From contig NZ_JAHFUW010000034.1 in the NCBI RefSeq assembly GCF_023264855.1, forward strand, positions 1 to 51,282: a stretch of DNA of 51,282 nt, written 5' to 3'. Under the pieces are notes generated by a model, which saw nothing but the letters and a program-made list of their open reading frames with translations, searched no databases and was not told the origin of the DNA. The translations under genes were made by a program, and so were the position numbers. Positions within the stretch are counted from its first letter, which is position 1. Every line of letters begins with the position of its first letter. Of this stretch, positions 15,539-22,513 are shown in pieces. The DNA comes from Herbiconiux sp. (GTDB lineage: Bacteria > Actinomycetota > Actinomycetes > Actinomycetales > Microbacteriaceae).

Positions 15539-16921
15539 ATGAAGAGCACCGGAACCACCGGCACGAACGCTGTCGACTGGGAGGCGCGGATCGACTTCGA
15601 CCGCCTGCGCGACGAGCGACTGGCCCGTCTGAAGGCGGAGCTGGACCGCTCCGAGCTCGGGGCGGTGCTCGCCTTCGACTTCTCGAACATCCGCTACATG
15701 AGCTCCACCCACATCGGCACCTGGGCGATGGACAAGCTCATCCGCTTCTCGCTGCTGACCCGCAACACCGATCCGGTGGTCTGGGACTTCGGATCGGCCG
15801 CGAAGCACCACAAGCTCTACAACCCGTGGCTGGACACCACCACGGCCGAGATGGACGCCGACCCCAACGCCCCGCACGAGGGCGCCAAGCGTCCCCGCCT
15901 GGAGTCCGGCGCCCGTGCCGGCATCTCCACCCTGCGTGGCGCCTTCCCGCCCGAGGCCGAGATCGCCCAGGGCGTGGCCAAGAAGATCAAGCGGGAGCTG
16001 GAGAAGTTCGGCCTGCAGAACCAGCCGCTCGGCGTCGACGTGATCGAGCTGCCCATCCTGTTCGCCCTGCAGCAGGAGGGCATCACCGTCGTCGACGGCC
16101 AGCAGGTGTTCATGGAGGCCCGCCGGGTGAAGACCCACGACGAGATCCGCCTGCTCACCCAGGCCGCCTCGATGGTGGATGCCGCCTACGAAGACCTCTA
16201 CCGGTTCCTGCGCCCGGGCGTGCGGGAGAACGAGGCCGTGGGCCTGGTCGCCAAGACGCTCTACGACCTGGGGTCGGAGTACGTCGAGGGCGTCAACGCC
16301 ATCTCGGGCGAGCGCTGCTCGCCGCATCCGCACGTGTTCTCCGACCGCCTGATCCGCCCCGGCGACCCGGCCTTCTTCGACATCCTGCACAGCTTCAACG
16401 GCTACCGCACCTGCTACTACCGCACCTTCGCCGTGGGCTCGGCCTCGAGTGCACAGCGCGACGCCTACACCCGCGCCCGGGAGTACATGGACCGCGCGAT
16501 CGCGCTGGTGAAGCCAGGTGCCACCACCGCCGACATCGTGAAGGTGTGGCCGAAGGCGGAGGAGTTCGGTTTCGCCGACGAGGAGGCCGCCTTCGCCCTG
16601 CAGTACGGCCACGGTGTGGGCCTGTCGATCTGGGAGAAGCCGATCTTCTCGCGCCTGACCTCGCTCGACCACCCGGAGGTGCTGCAGGAGGGCAACGTGT
16701 TCGCCCTGGAGACGTACTGGCCGTCGGCCGACGGCTGGGGTGCGGCGCGCATCGAGGAAGAGGTCGTGGTGACGGCCGACGGCTGCGAGGTCATCACCAA
16801 GTTCCCCGCCGAGGAACTGCTGGTGGCCGGCAAGCGCTACTACACGATCGACGGGCCGCTGAACCTGCAGCGCGACTCGCAGTCGCACCTGAACACGACC
16901 TGGGGTCGCGGGGAAGCATGA
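15539..16921 (+). CDS. M24 (pita-bread fold) hydrolase, aminopeptidase P/creatinase-like, with altered metal site
   Basis: A 460-residue protein with an N-terminal creatinase domain (about 20-190) and a C-terminal M24 domain. Peptidases of this family use five metal ligands (Asp, Asp, His, Glu, Glu). Here Asp281 (FFDILHSFNGYR), His358 (GHGVGLSIWEKP), Glu391 and Glu407 are in place, but the second Asp position reads Cys292 (TCYYRTF). It may therefore be a creatinase- or lyase-type enzyme rather than a normal metallopeptidase. The ATG at 15539 follows GAGGAGG (15527-15533). The next gene starts in an ATGA overlap. Its place beside an XRE-cupin regulator suggests hydrolysis of a small amide or C-N bond. 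Confidence 0.82.
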   Translation: MKSTGTTGTNAVDWEARIDFDRLRDERLARLKAELDRSELGAVLAFDFSNIRYMSSTHIGTWAMDKLIRFSLLTRNTDPVVWDFGSAAKHHKLYNPWLDTTTAEMDADPNAPHEGAKRPRLESGARAGISTLRGAFPPEAEIAQGVAKKIKRELEKFGLQNQPLGVDVIELPILFALQQEGITVVDGQQVFMEARRVKTHDEIRLLTQAASMVDAAYEDLYRFLRPGVRENEAVGLVAKTLYDLGSEYVEGVNAISGERCSPHPHVFSDRLIRPGDPAFFDILHSFNGYRTCYYRTFAVGSASSAQRDAYTRAREYMDRAIALVKPGATTADIVKVWPKAEEFGFADEEAAFALQYGHGVGLSIWEKPIFSRLTSLDHPEVLQEGNVFALETYWPSADGWGAARIEEEVVVTADGCEVITKFPAEELLVAGKRYYTIDGPLNLQRDSQSHLNTTWGRGEA

Positions 16922-17817
16922 GCGAGGGCACCACGGCCACGCTCGCCGGAACCACCGTCGGATTCCTCGGCCTCGGCTCGATGGGGTCGGGCATGGCCCG
17001 GCGCCTGCTCGACGCCGGTCACGACGTCGTGGTGTGGAACCGGTCGCCCGCCGCCGTCGACGAGCTCGTCGCGGCGGGCGCCCGGCGGGCCGAGACACCC
17101 GCCGAGGCGCTCGAGCCCGAGCTGTCGTTCTCGATGCTCGCCAACGACGAGGCGGTGCAGGCCGTGCTCGACGAGGCGGCCATCGCCTCGCTCCGCGGCC
17201 GCACGCACGTCGTGATGGCCTCGATCAGCCCCGCGCTGGCCGATCGGCTCGCCGCGGCGTTCGAGGCCGCCGGGGCCGTCTACGTCGCCGCACCCGTGCT
17301 CGGCCGCCCGCCGGTGGCCGCTGCCGGCCAGCTGAACATCCTGGCCGCCGGGCCGGCCGCGGCCCTGGAGGCCGTCGAGCCCTACTTCGCCGAGCTCGGC
17401 AAACGCACCTGGCGGCTGGGCGAACGGGCCTCCGCCGCCAACGCCGTCAAGGCCGCCGTGAACTACAACATCATCCACGCCATGCAGGCGATCGGCGAGT
17501 CGGTGGCGATGACCGAACGCCAGGGCGTGGATCCGGCGCTGTTCACCGAGCTGCTCTCCAGCACGCTGTTCGGCGGAGTCGTGTACAGCGGCTACGGCGG
17601 CATGATCGCGCGCGGCGAGTACACCCCGCCCGGCTTCCACATCGCCCTCGGCCGCAAGGATCTCGGGCTCGCCCAGGAGGTCGCCGAGGCCGGAGGGGTC
17701 ACCGCCGCGACGCTGCCGGCCCTGATCGCCGTCTTCGACGCCGCGCTGGCCGATCCCGACCTCAAGGACGCCGACTGGAGCGCCATCGCCGAGGTCTCCC
17801 GCCGCGACCTGCTCTAG
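16918..17817 (+). CDS. NAD(P)-dependent 3-hydroxyisobutyrate dehydrogenase-like oxidoreductase
   Basis: A 299-residue beta-hydroxyacid dehydrogenase. The Rossmann motif is VGFLGLGSMGSGMARRLL, the substrate-binding segment is less typical (VLGRPPVAAAGQLN instead of the usual SGG), and the catalytic Lys is in ANAVKAAVNYN. The family also contains imine reductases and glyoxylate reductases; the altered substrate loop makes an imine reductase-like or other activity possible. It overlaps the M24 gene by 4 bases, so the two act together. A strong hairpin follows. Confidence 0.83.
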   Translation: MSEGTTATLAGTTVGFLGLGSMGSGMARRLLDAGHDVVVWNRSPAAVDELVAAGARRAETPAEALEPELSFSMLANDEAVQAVLDEAAIASLRGRTHVVMASISPALADRLAAAFEAAGAVYVAAPVLGRPPVAAAGQLNILAAGPAAALEAVEPYFAELGKRTWRLGERASAANAVKAAVNYNIIHAMQAIGESVAMTERQGVDPALFTELLSSTLFGGVVYSGYGGMIARGEYTPPGFHIALGRKDLGLAQEVAEAGGVTAATLPALIAVFDAALADPDLKDADWSAIAEVSRRDLL

Positions 17818-17822
17818 CAGAC

Positions 17823-17859
17823 CGCCCCGGAGCGGCCGGCCTGCGACCGCTCCGGGGCG
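17823..17859. terminator. bidirectional hairpin terminator
   Basis: Exact 13-base arms CGCCCCGGAGCGG (17823-17835) and CCGCTCCGGGGCG (17847-17859) with an 11-base loop, between the stops of two convergent genes. There is no T run, which is common in GC-rich actinobacteria. Confidence 0.75.
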
Positions 17860-17865
17860 TGCGCC

Positions 17866-18252
17866 CTAGACCGCGGCGATCGCATCCACCTCGATGGTGG
17901 CGCCGTTATAGAGGGAGTGCACGCCGATGACGGTGCTGGCCGAGGGCTCGGGCACCTTCACCAGGGCGTTGCGGGTCTCGCGCCAGACCTTCAGCTTCTC
18001 CTGGTCGAGCTCGGTGATGTACACGTTCACGCGCACCACGTCCTCCCACGTCGCACCGGCGGCCGTGAGGGCGCGCTCGACCTCGCCGTAGGTGAGCTCG
18101 ATCGCGCGGGCGAAGTCGGTGGGCACCGAGCCATCCGCCTCGAAGCCGACCTGGCCCGAGATGAACACGAGGTCGCCCGCCGTCACCCGGGTGCTGTCGG
18201 AGATGCCGGGAACCACGGGGGCGGGGATGCGGCTGATGCGGTCGTTGGTCAT
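17866..18252 (-). CDS. RidA-family protein lacking the canonical catalytic arginine
   Basis: A 128-residue protein of the YjgF/YER057c/UK114 family, which forms trimers; archetypal members hydrolyse reactive enamine/imine intermediates. The fold is clear: VFISGQVGFEADGSV, the VNVYITELDQ strand and the C-terminal IEVDAIAAV. At the position of E. coli RidA Arg105 (PARS) the sequence reads PSAST, so Ser replaces Arg and classic imine deaminase activity is unlikely. It lies downstream of a flavin reductase and a monooxygenase on the same strand. Role in that pathway unknown. Confidence 0.85.
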   Translation of the reverse strand: MTNDRISRIPAPVVPGISDSTRVTAGDLVFISGQVGFEADGSVPTDFARAIELTYGEVERALTAAGATWEDVVRVNVYITELDQEKLKVWRETRNALVKVPEPSASTVIGVHSLYNGATIEVDAIAAV

Positions 18253-18272
18253 GCTGCTCTCATTTCCTTGAG

Positions 18273-18290
18273 GAGCATCCGGAGATGCTC
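18273..18290. terminator. short hairpin between flavin reductase and RidA-like gene
   Basis: GAGCATC (18273-18279) and GATGCTC (18284-18290) with a CGGA loop, in the 46-base gap between two co-directional genes. It could attenuate or stabilise the message. Small, so weak evidence. Confidence 0.35.
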
Positions 18291-18298
18291 GTTCGATG

Positions 18299-18868
18299 CT
18301 ATTCGTCGCGCCCGAAGACCGTGAGGAACGGGCCGGCCGTCTCGGGCAGTGTCGATCTGCGAGTCAGGACGTGCCAGGACCGGTTGTGGTACACCAGCGG
18401 CAACGGCTCCGCGAGTTCGCCGTCGTCACGCGGCTTGGCCTCGATGGCCTCCACGATCACGAGCGTCGACCCGTTCACCTCGACCCGCTGGGTGACGCGA
18501 CCCCGCAGCCAGTTCGCCGCCGGATAGTACGGCTCGCCGGTGGGCAGCCGCCCCCAGTCGACGTCGTCGCCGAACCGGGCGGCGCCGCTGCGCGCGCCCA
18601 GCTTCGCGAGCGCGATCTGGTCCGACGTCAGCATGTGCACCACGACGGTCTCGGCGCGCCGGATGGTGGGTGTGCTGGAGGAGGCTCCGGATGCCGAGAA
18701 CATCAGCGTCGGCGGATCGATCGCGACCGACGCCACCGAGCTCACCGTCATCGCCACCGGCCCGTCTCCCGCGTCCGCGGTGATGATCGCCACCCCCGCG
18801 GGGTGCGACCGGAACGCATGCCGGAACTCCTCGGCCGAGACCGGCCGCTCCGTCAGCTGCGCAGACAT
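18299..18868 (-). CDS. flavin reductase (NAD(P)H:FMN/FAD oxidoreductase), monooxygenase partner
   Basis: A 189-residue FMN-binding split-barrel protein. Family signatures are the FRHAFRSHPAGVAIIT start, the MTVSSVASVAIDPPTLMF flavin loop and a C-terminal LPLVYHNRSWHVL segment. Such enzymes supply reduced flavin by diffusion to a separate oxygenase. It lies 8 bases after the stop of the adjacent monooxygenase, making a typical two-component pair. No extra domain, unlike the fused reductase at 34615-35745. Confidence 0.9.
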   Translation of the reverse strand: MSAQLTERPVSAEEFRHAFRSHPAGVAIITADAGDGPVAMTVSSVASVAIDPPTLMFSASGASSSTPTIRRAETVVVHMLTSDQIALAKLGARSGAARFGDDVDWGRLPTGEPYYPAANWLRGRVTQRVEVNGSTLVIVEAIEAKPRDDGELAEPLPLVYHNRSWHVLTRRSTLPETAGPFLTVFGRDE

Positions 18869-18876
18869 TCGGAGTC

Positions 18877-20079
18877 TCAGACGATCGGCAGAACGAAGCG
18901 CGCCTCGTCCTCCCGGCCGAAGAGCACCTTGCCGAACGCCTCGTAGCCGCTGGCCGACAGGGTGTGACCGTGCCGGGCCGCCGTGGCCTGGTCGCGCCAG
19001 ACACGCTGCAGCACCGAGGACTCTGCGAAGCCCGCCGAACCGTGCGCAGTGATCAGCTCGTTGATCAGGGTCGTGATCGTCTCGACCACCCAGCCGGCCT
19101 TCGCCCGCATCTCGATGCGCTCCGCATAGGGCGCGTAGTATCCGGCCTCGGTCGCCGCGTAGATCTGGTCGGCGACCTGCTGCGCCACGGCCTCGGCCGC
19201 GCTCAACTGCACGGCCGCCTTCGCCACGGCCGACTGGAAGATCGCCGAGTCGGCCTGCTTCTCGTACCCCGTGTATGCGATCGACTTGCTCTCGGCCTTC
19301 GCGATCACGAAGTCCAGCGCCGCCCGCCCCATCCCGAGGTGCGGTCCCACGAGCTTCATGAACAGGGAGGGGACGAAGATGGTGTCGTAGGAGGCCTCGG
19401 GGTTCTCACCGAGATACGTGCCCTCGACGGCCGCCGTGAGCGGGAAGATGCGGTGCTCGGGCACGAACACGTCCTCAGCGATCTGCATCACACTGGCCGT
19501 GGACTTCATCCCCGCCACGAACCAGTTGTCCTCGTACGTGAGGTCGGCCGTGGGGATGAGGGCCAGCCCGGCGTCGATGACGTCGCCCGCCTCGTTCTTC
19601 AACGGAATCCCCAACAACGACCAGGTGGCTTGCAGGCTCCCCGTGCCGTACCCCCACTTGCCGTTCACCCGGTACCCGCCCTCGACGCGCGTGGAGTCCG
19701 AGGTGGTGGCCAGGACGATCGAGATCAGCGAGTCGAGCCCACCGTCCGCACCCCAGACATCCTCTTGGGCGCGCTCGTCCATCAGGCTCACTACCCAGGC
19801 GCCGGAATCCAGGATGCCGTCCACCCATGCCAGGCTCCCGTCACCACGACCGATCGCCCGGGCGACCGCGTGGGCCTCCCGCGTGTTCGCGGCGAGCCCA
19901 CCGAATTTCGTCGGAGCCGAGATCGCGAACGCGCCCGTGGCCGCGACGGCGTCGAACACCTCTGACGGGATGCGACGGCTCTGGTCGGCCTCGCGACCTC
20001 CCGCGATGAGCTGCGGACGCAAGGCATCGATCTTCTCGACGATGGCCTCGATCTCCGGCCGGATGGCTGCCACGGACAT
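18877..20079 (-). CDS. flavin-dependent monooxygenase of the acyl-CoA dehydrogenase fold (group D type)
   Basis: A 400-residue protein with the N-terminal helical, middle beta and C-terminal four-helix domains of the acyl-CoA dehydrogenase fold. Group D monooxygenases (HpaB/HsaA/DszC type) use this fold with reduced flavin and oxygen to hydroxylate aromatics or oxidise heteroatoms. Features: SAPTKFGGLAANTREA, VNGKWGYGTGS, KLVGPHLGMGRAALDF, and WRDQATAARHGHTL near the end. The flanking flavin reductase supports a monooxygenase rather than a dehydrogenase. A paralogue lies at 21308-22513. Its promoter contains a large inverted repeat. Substrate unknown. Confidence 0.83.
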   Translation of the reverse strand: MSVAAIRPEIEAIVEKIDALRPQLIAGGREADQSRRIPSEVFDAVAATGAFAISAPTKFGGLAANTREAHAVARAIGRGDGSLAWVDGILDSGAWVVSLMDERAQEDVWGADGGLDSLISIVLATTSDSTRVEGGYRVNGKWGYGTGSLQATWSLLGIPLKNEAGDVIDAGLALIPTADLTYEDNWFVAGMKSTASVMQIAEDVFVPEHRIFPLTAAVEGTYLGENPEASYDTIFVPSLFMKLVGPHLGMGRAALDFVIAKAESKSIAYTGYEKQADSAIFQSAVAKAAVQLSAAEAVAQQVADQIYAATEAGYYAPYAERIEMRAKAGWVVETITTLINELITAHGSAGFAESSVLQRVWRDQATAARHGHTLSASGYEAFGKVLFGREDEARFVLPIV

Positions 20080-20114
20080 GGGAACTCCTCACGCTCATTG
20101 CGGATATGACGGAC

Positions 20115-20177
20115 TGTCTCCAGAGAATTTCAGGCGTGATGGTCTTTGTCAAGCCTCACTGAAATCCTTTGGAGACA
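20115..20177. promoter_or_regulatory. long inverted repeat flanking a consensus -35 upstream of the monooxygenase
   Basis: Two 19-base arms (20115-20133, starting TGTCTCCA; 20159-20177, ending TGGAGACA) match at 17 of 19 positions in inverted orientation, with a 25-base spacer. The spacer holds a perfect TTGACA on the minus strand (20147-20152), and the weak -10 position 17 bases on falls inside the gene-proximal arm. This layout suits two operator copies bound by a repressor, possibly one of the XRE-cupin proteins. The repeat is seen; the regulator is inferred. Confidence 0.65.
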
Positions 20178-20213
20178 TCCTCGGCGCGAGAACGGGGATC
20201 TGGCGGGTTATGT

Positions 20214-20269
20214 GCAGTGTCACTGCCGATTATTTACATGCACGCAACACAAACAAGATTCATGCGTGC
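20214..20269. promoter_or_regulatory. two further palindromes upstream of the MBL-fold gene
   Basis: GCAGTGTCACTGC (20214-20226) is a perfect 13-base palindrome. GCACGCA (20240-20246) and TGCGTGC (20263-20269) form a second exact inverted repeat with a 16-base spacer in an AT-rich stretch. Both lie upstream of the hydrolase start at 20331 and are candidate operators. Confidence 0.45.
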
Positions 20270-20330
20270 TAATTTTCTCGGCACTCAATGTAATTCTCAC
20301 TTAAGCTCACCACGCGTCGAAGGAGACCAC

Positions 20331-21254
20331 ATGTCTGATGCATTCCCCCGCACGGCCGGCCCGGATGCCGCGACCGACTACTCGATCTGGTCGCTGGAGT
20401 TCTGCCACGCCGACATGCCGCACGACTTCTTCGGGGGTTCGGGCATCTTCAGCAACGCGGGCATCATCCGCATCCCGATGCTCTACACGCTCGTGGTGGG
20501 AGGCGAGGTCGGCGGAAAACAGCACGTCGCCCTCGTGGACTGCGGGTTCCGCAACGACTACTGGCTGAACCGGTACGACTTCTCGAACTGGCACGACCCG
20601 GCGGCCGTGCTGGGCTCGGTCGGCTACACCCCCGAAGACGTCGACGTCATCCTGGTCAGCCACATGCACTTCGACCACATGGGCAACTTCGAGGCCTTCC
20701 CGAACGCCAAGCTCTTCGTGCAGCTCGACGAGTTCACGGGCTGGTCGGAGGCCGTGGCCTCCACGCTCCAGCAGCCGGAGGCGGAACAGTCCTGGGTGTT
20801 CTCCTCGTTCGACCCCACCGACCTGGCCCGCGCGGCCCAGGGCATCGTCGACGGACGGGTGGTGTTCGTCAAGGGAGATGAGGAACTGCTGCCCGGCATC
20901 ACGGCACGACTCGCGAAGGACTCCCATACCTTCGGGTCGCAGTGGTTCTCCATCGAGACGTCCAACGGGCCTTACGTGGCGGCGGGCGACACGGTTTACT
21001 GGTACTCGAACGTGGAGAAGATGTGGGCCCCGGGCTACGGGCAGGGCAACTCGTTCACCCTGCTCGAGGTCTACCGCACCCTGCAGAAGGAGCTCAAGCG
21101 CGAGACGTCCCGCATCATCCCCGGGCACGACTCGCAGATCGCAGAGCGTCACACCTCGTGGATCGCCGAGACCGGCAACTCGGTCTCCGAGATCACCCTC
21201 CGCGCCGACGACCACTCCCGCAAACCCCACTCGGCCCCGCAGCTGTTCCGCTGA
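20331..21254 (+). CDS. MBL-fold metallohydrolase (lactonase-like)
   Basis: A 307-residue metallo-beta-lactamase-fold enzyme. The di-zinc motif HMHFDHMGN is intact, with further ligands in VAAGDTVYW and IIPGHDSQ. The layout resembles N-acyl-homoserine lactonase-type hydrolases, which often open lactones or cleave esters in catabolic clusters. The ATG at 20331 is preceded by AAGGAG (20320-20325); the open frame extends further upstream but crosses the palindromes. It begins a plus-strand operon with the second monooxygenase, an XRE-cupin regulator and an esterase. Substrate unknown. Confidence 0.86.
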   Translation: MSDAFPRTAGPDAATDYSIWSLEFCHADMPHDFFGGSGIFSNAGIIRIPMLYTLVVGGEVGGKQHVALVDCGFRNDYWLNRYDFSNWHDPAAVLGSVGYTPEDVDVILVSHMHFDHMGNFEAFPNAKLFVQLDEFTGWSEAVASTLQQPEAEQSWVFSSFDPTDLARAAQGIVDGRVVFVKGDEELLPGITARLAKDSHTFGSQWFSIETSNGPYVAAGDTVYWYSNVEKMWAPGYGQGNSFTLLEVYRTLQKELKRETSRIIPGHDSQIAERHTSWIAETGNSVSEITLRADDHSRKPHSAPQLFR

Positions 21255-21258
21255 GCCG

Positions 21259-21297
21259 AACGACACAGATGAACGACACAGATCAACGACACAGATC
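21259..21297. repeat. three tandem 13-base repeats between hydrolase and monooxygenase
   Basis: AACGACACAGAT plus one base (G, C, C) repeated three times, at 21259-21271, 21272-21284 and 21285-21297. The first copy begins 4 bases after the hydrolase stop and the last ends next to the GAGG ribosome-binding site at 21298-21301. Confidence 0.85.
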
Positions 21298-21307
21298 GAG
21301 GTCTTCG

Positions 21308-22513
21308 ATGGTCACCGACCGCTCCCTCGCCCCCGAGATCGCCGAGCTCGTGCACCGCGTCGGCGACGTCGTGCCCGTGCTGCTCGAGAACGCCGCGGAG
21401 GGCGAGCTGAACCGGCGCATCCCGGATGCCTCGATCGCGGCGCTCGTGCAGAGCGGCGCCTTCCGCCTCTCGGTGCCCACCCGCTTCGGGGGCTACGCCG
21501 GCACCGCCCGCGCGGCGATCGCCGTCGCGCGGGAGATCGGCCTCGGCGACGGCGGCGCCGCGTGGCTGTTCGGTATCTACGACTCCGGCGCCTGGGTGAC
21601 CGCACTCCTCCCCCTCCGGGCGCAGCAGGAGGTCTGGGGCGAGAACCCCGACACGCTCGTCTCGATCGTGCTCGCCACCACGTCGAAGGCCGTCAAGGTC
21701 GAGGGCGGCTACCGGGTCACCGGTAAATGGAACTACGGCACCGGATCCTCGCACGCCGAGTGGTCGCTGCTCGGGGTGCCGCTGGAAGACGAGGGCGGCA
21801 ACGTGATCGACGGCGGTCTCGCGCTCATCCCCGCAGCCGATCTGACGACGGAGCAGACCTGGTTCGTCGCGGGCATGAAGTCGACCGGCAGCAACACCCA
21901 GGTCGCCGACGACGTCTTCGTTCCCGACCACCGCATCCTCCCCCTCACCCCCGCCCTGGAGGGCGAGTATCCGGGCGAGGGCGTCAACCCCGAGCTCTCG
22001 TACAAGACCCCCTTCGTGCCCTCGCTCGTGCTCAAACTCGTCGGCCCCCACCTCGGGATGGGTCGCGCCGTGCTCGACCTGGTGATCGCCAAGGCGTCGA
22101 CGAAGGCCATCGCCTACACGAGCTACGACCGGCAGTCCGAGTCGGTGGGATTCCAGCTCGCGATCGCTCGCGCGGCACTCCTGCTCGAGACGGCCGAGCT
22201 GTTCCTCGGCAACCTCGCCGACCAGTTGCAGGCCGAGGCCGAGGCGGGAACCTATCGCGACTACGCCGAGCGCATCCATGTGCGGGCGGGGGTGGGCTGG
22301 GCCGTGGAGTCGGTCACCCAGGCCATCGACACCCTGCTCACGGCCCACGGCTCGGCGGCCTTCGCCGATGTCAACGCCATCCAGCGGTTCTGGCGCGACC
22401 AGGCCACGGCCGCCCGGCACGCGCACTCCCTGCCCTCGACCGGATACGAGGTCTACGGCAAGGTGCTGCTCGGTCTCGTCGACGAGGCCCGGGCCGTTCT
22501 CCCGGCAGTATGA
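21308..22513 (+). CDS. flavin-dependent monooxygenase of the acyl-CoA dehydrogenase fold, paralogue
   Basis: A 401-residue group D type monooxygenase that aligns over its length with the product of 18877-20079. Shared segments include WSLLGVPL, WFVAGMKST and KLVGPHLGMGRA. There is no reductase directly beside it, so it must use a shared flavin reductase. The ATG at 21308 has GAGG at 21298-21301; another in-frame ATG at 21269 would translate two of the three tandem repeats and lacks a clear binding site. Its stop overlaps the next start (ATGA, 22510-22513). Confidence 0.83.
   Translation: MVTDRSLAPEIAELVHRVGDVVPVLLENAAEGELNRRIPDASIAALVQSGAFRLSVPTRFGGYAGTARAAIAVAREIGLGDGGAAWLFGIYDSGAWVTALLPLRAQQEVWGENPDTLVSIVLATTSKAVKVEGGYRVTGKWNYGTGSSHAEWSLLGVPLEDEGGNVIDGGLALIPAADLTTEQTWFVAGMKSTGSNTQVADDVFVPDHRILPLTPALEGEYPGEGVNPELSYKTPFVPSLVLKLVGPHLGMGRAVLDLVIAKASTKAIAYTSYDRQSESVGFQLAIARAALLLETAELFLGNLADQLQAEAEAGTYRDYAERIHVRAGVGWAVESVTQAIDTLLTAHGSAAFADVNAIQRFWRDQATAARHAHSLPSTGYEVYGKVLLGLVDEARAVLPAV

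Noticed and set aside
18877-20079. Acyl-CoA dehydrogenase of fatty acid oxidation
   Set aside because: The fold matches, but the adjacent flavin reductase, the paralogue beside a hydrolase, and the lack of CoA-related genes favour a monooxygenase.
17866-20079. Rut pyrimidine degradation operon
   Set aside because: RidA-like protein and flavin reductase are shared with Rut, but no RutA luciferase-fold oxygenase, RutB or RutD is present.
21259-21297. CRISPR-like repeat
   Set aside because: Units are 13 bases, directly tandem without spacers, and no cas genes are present.
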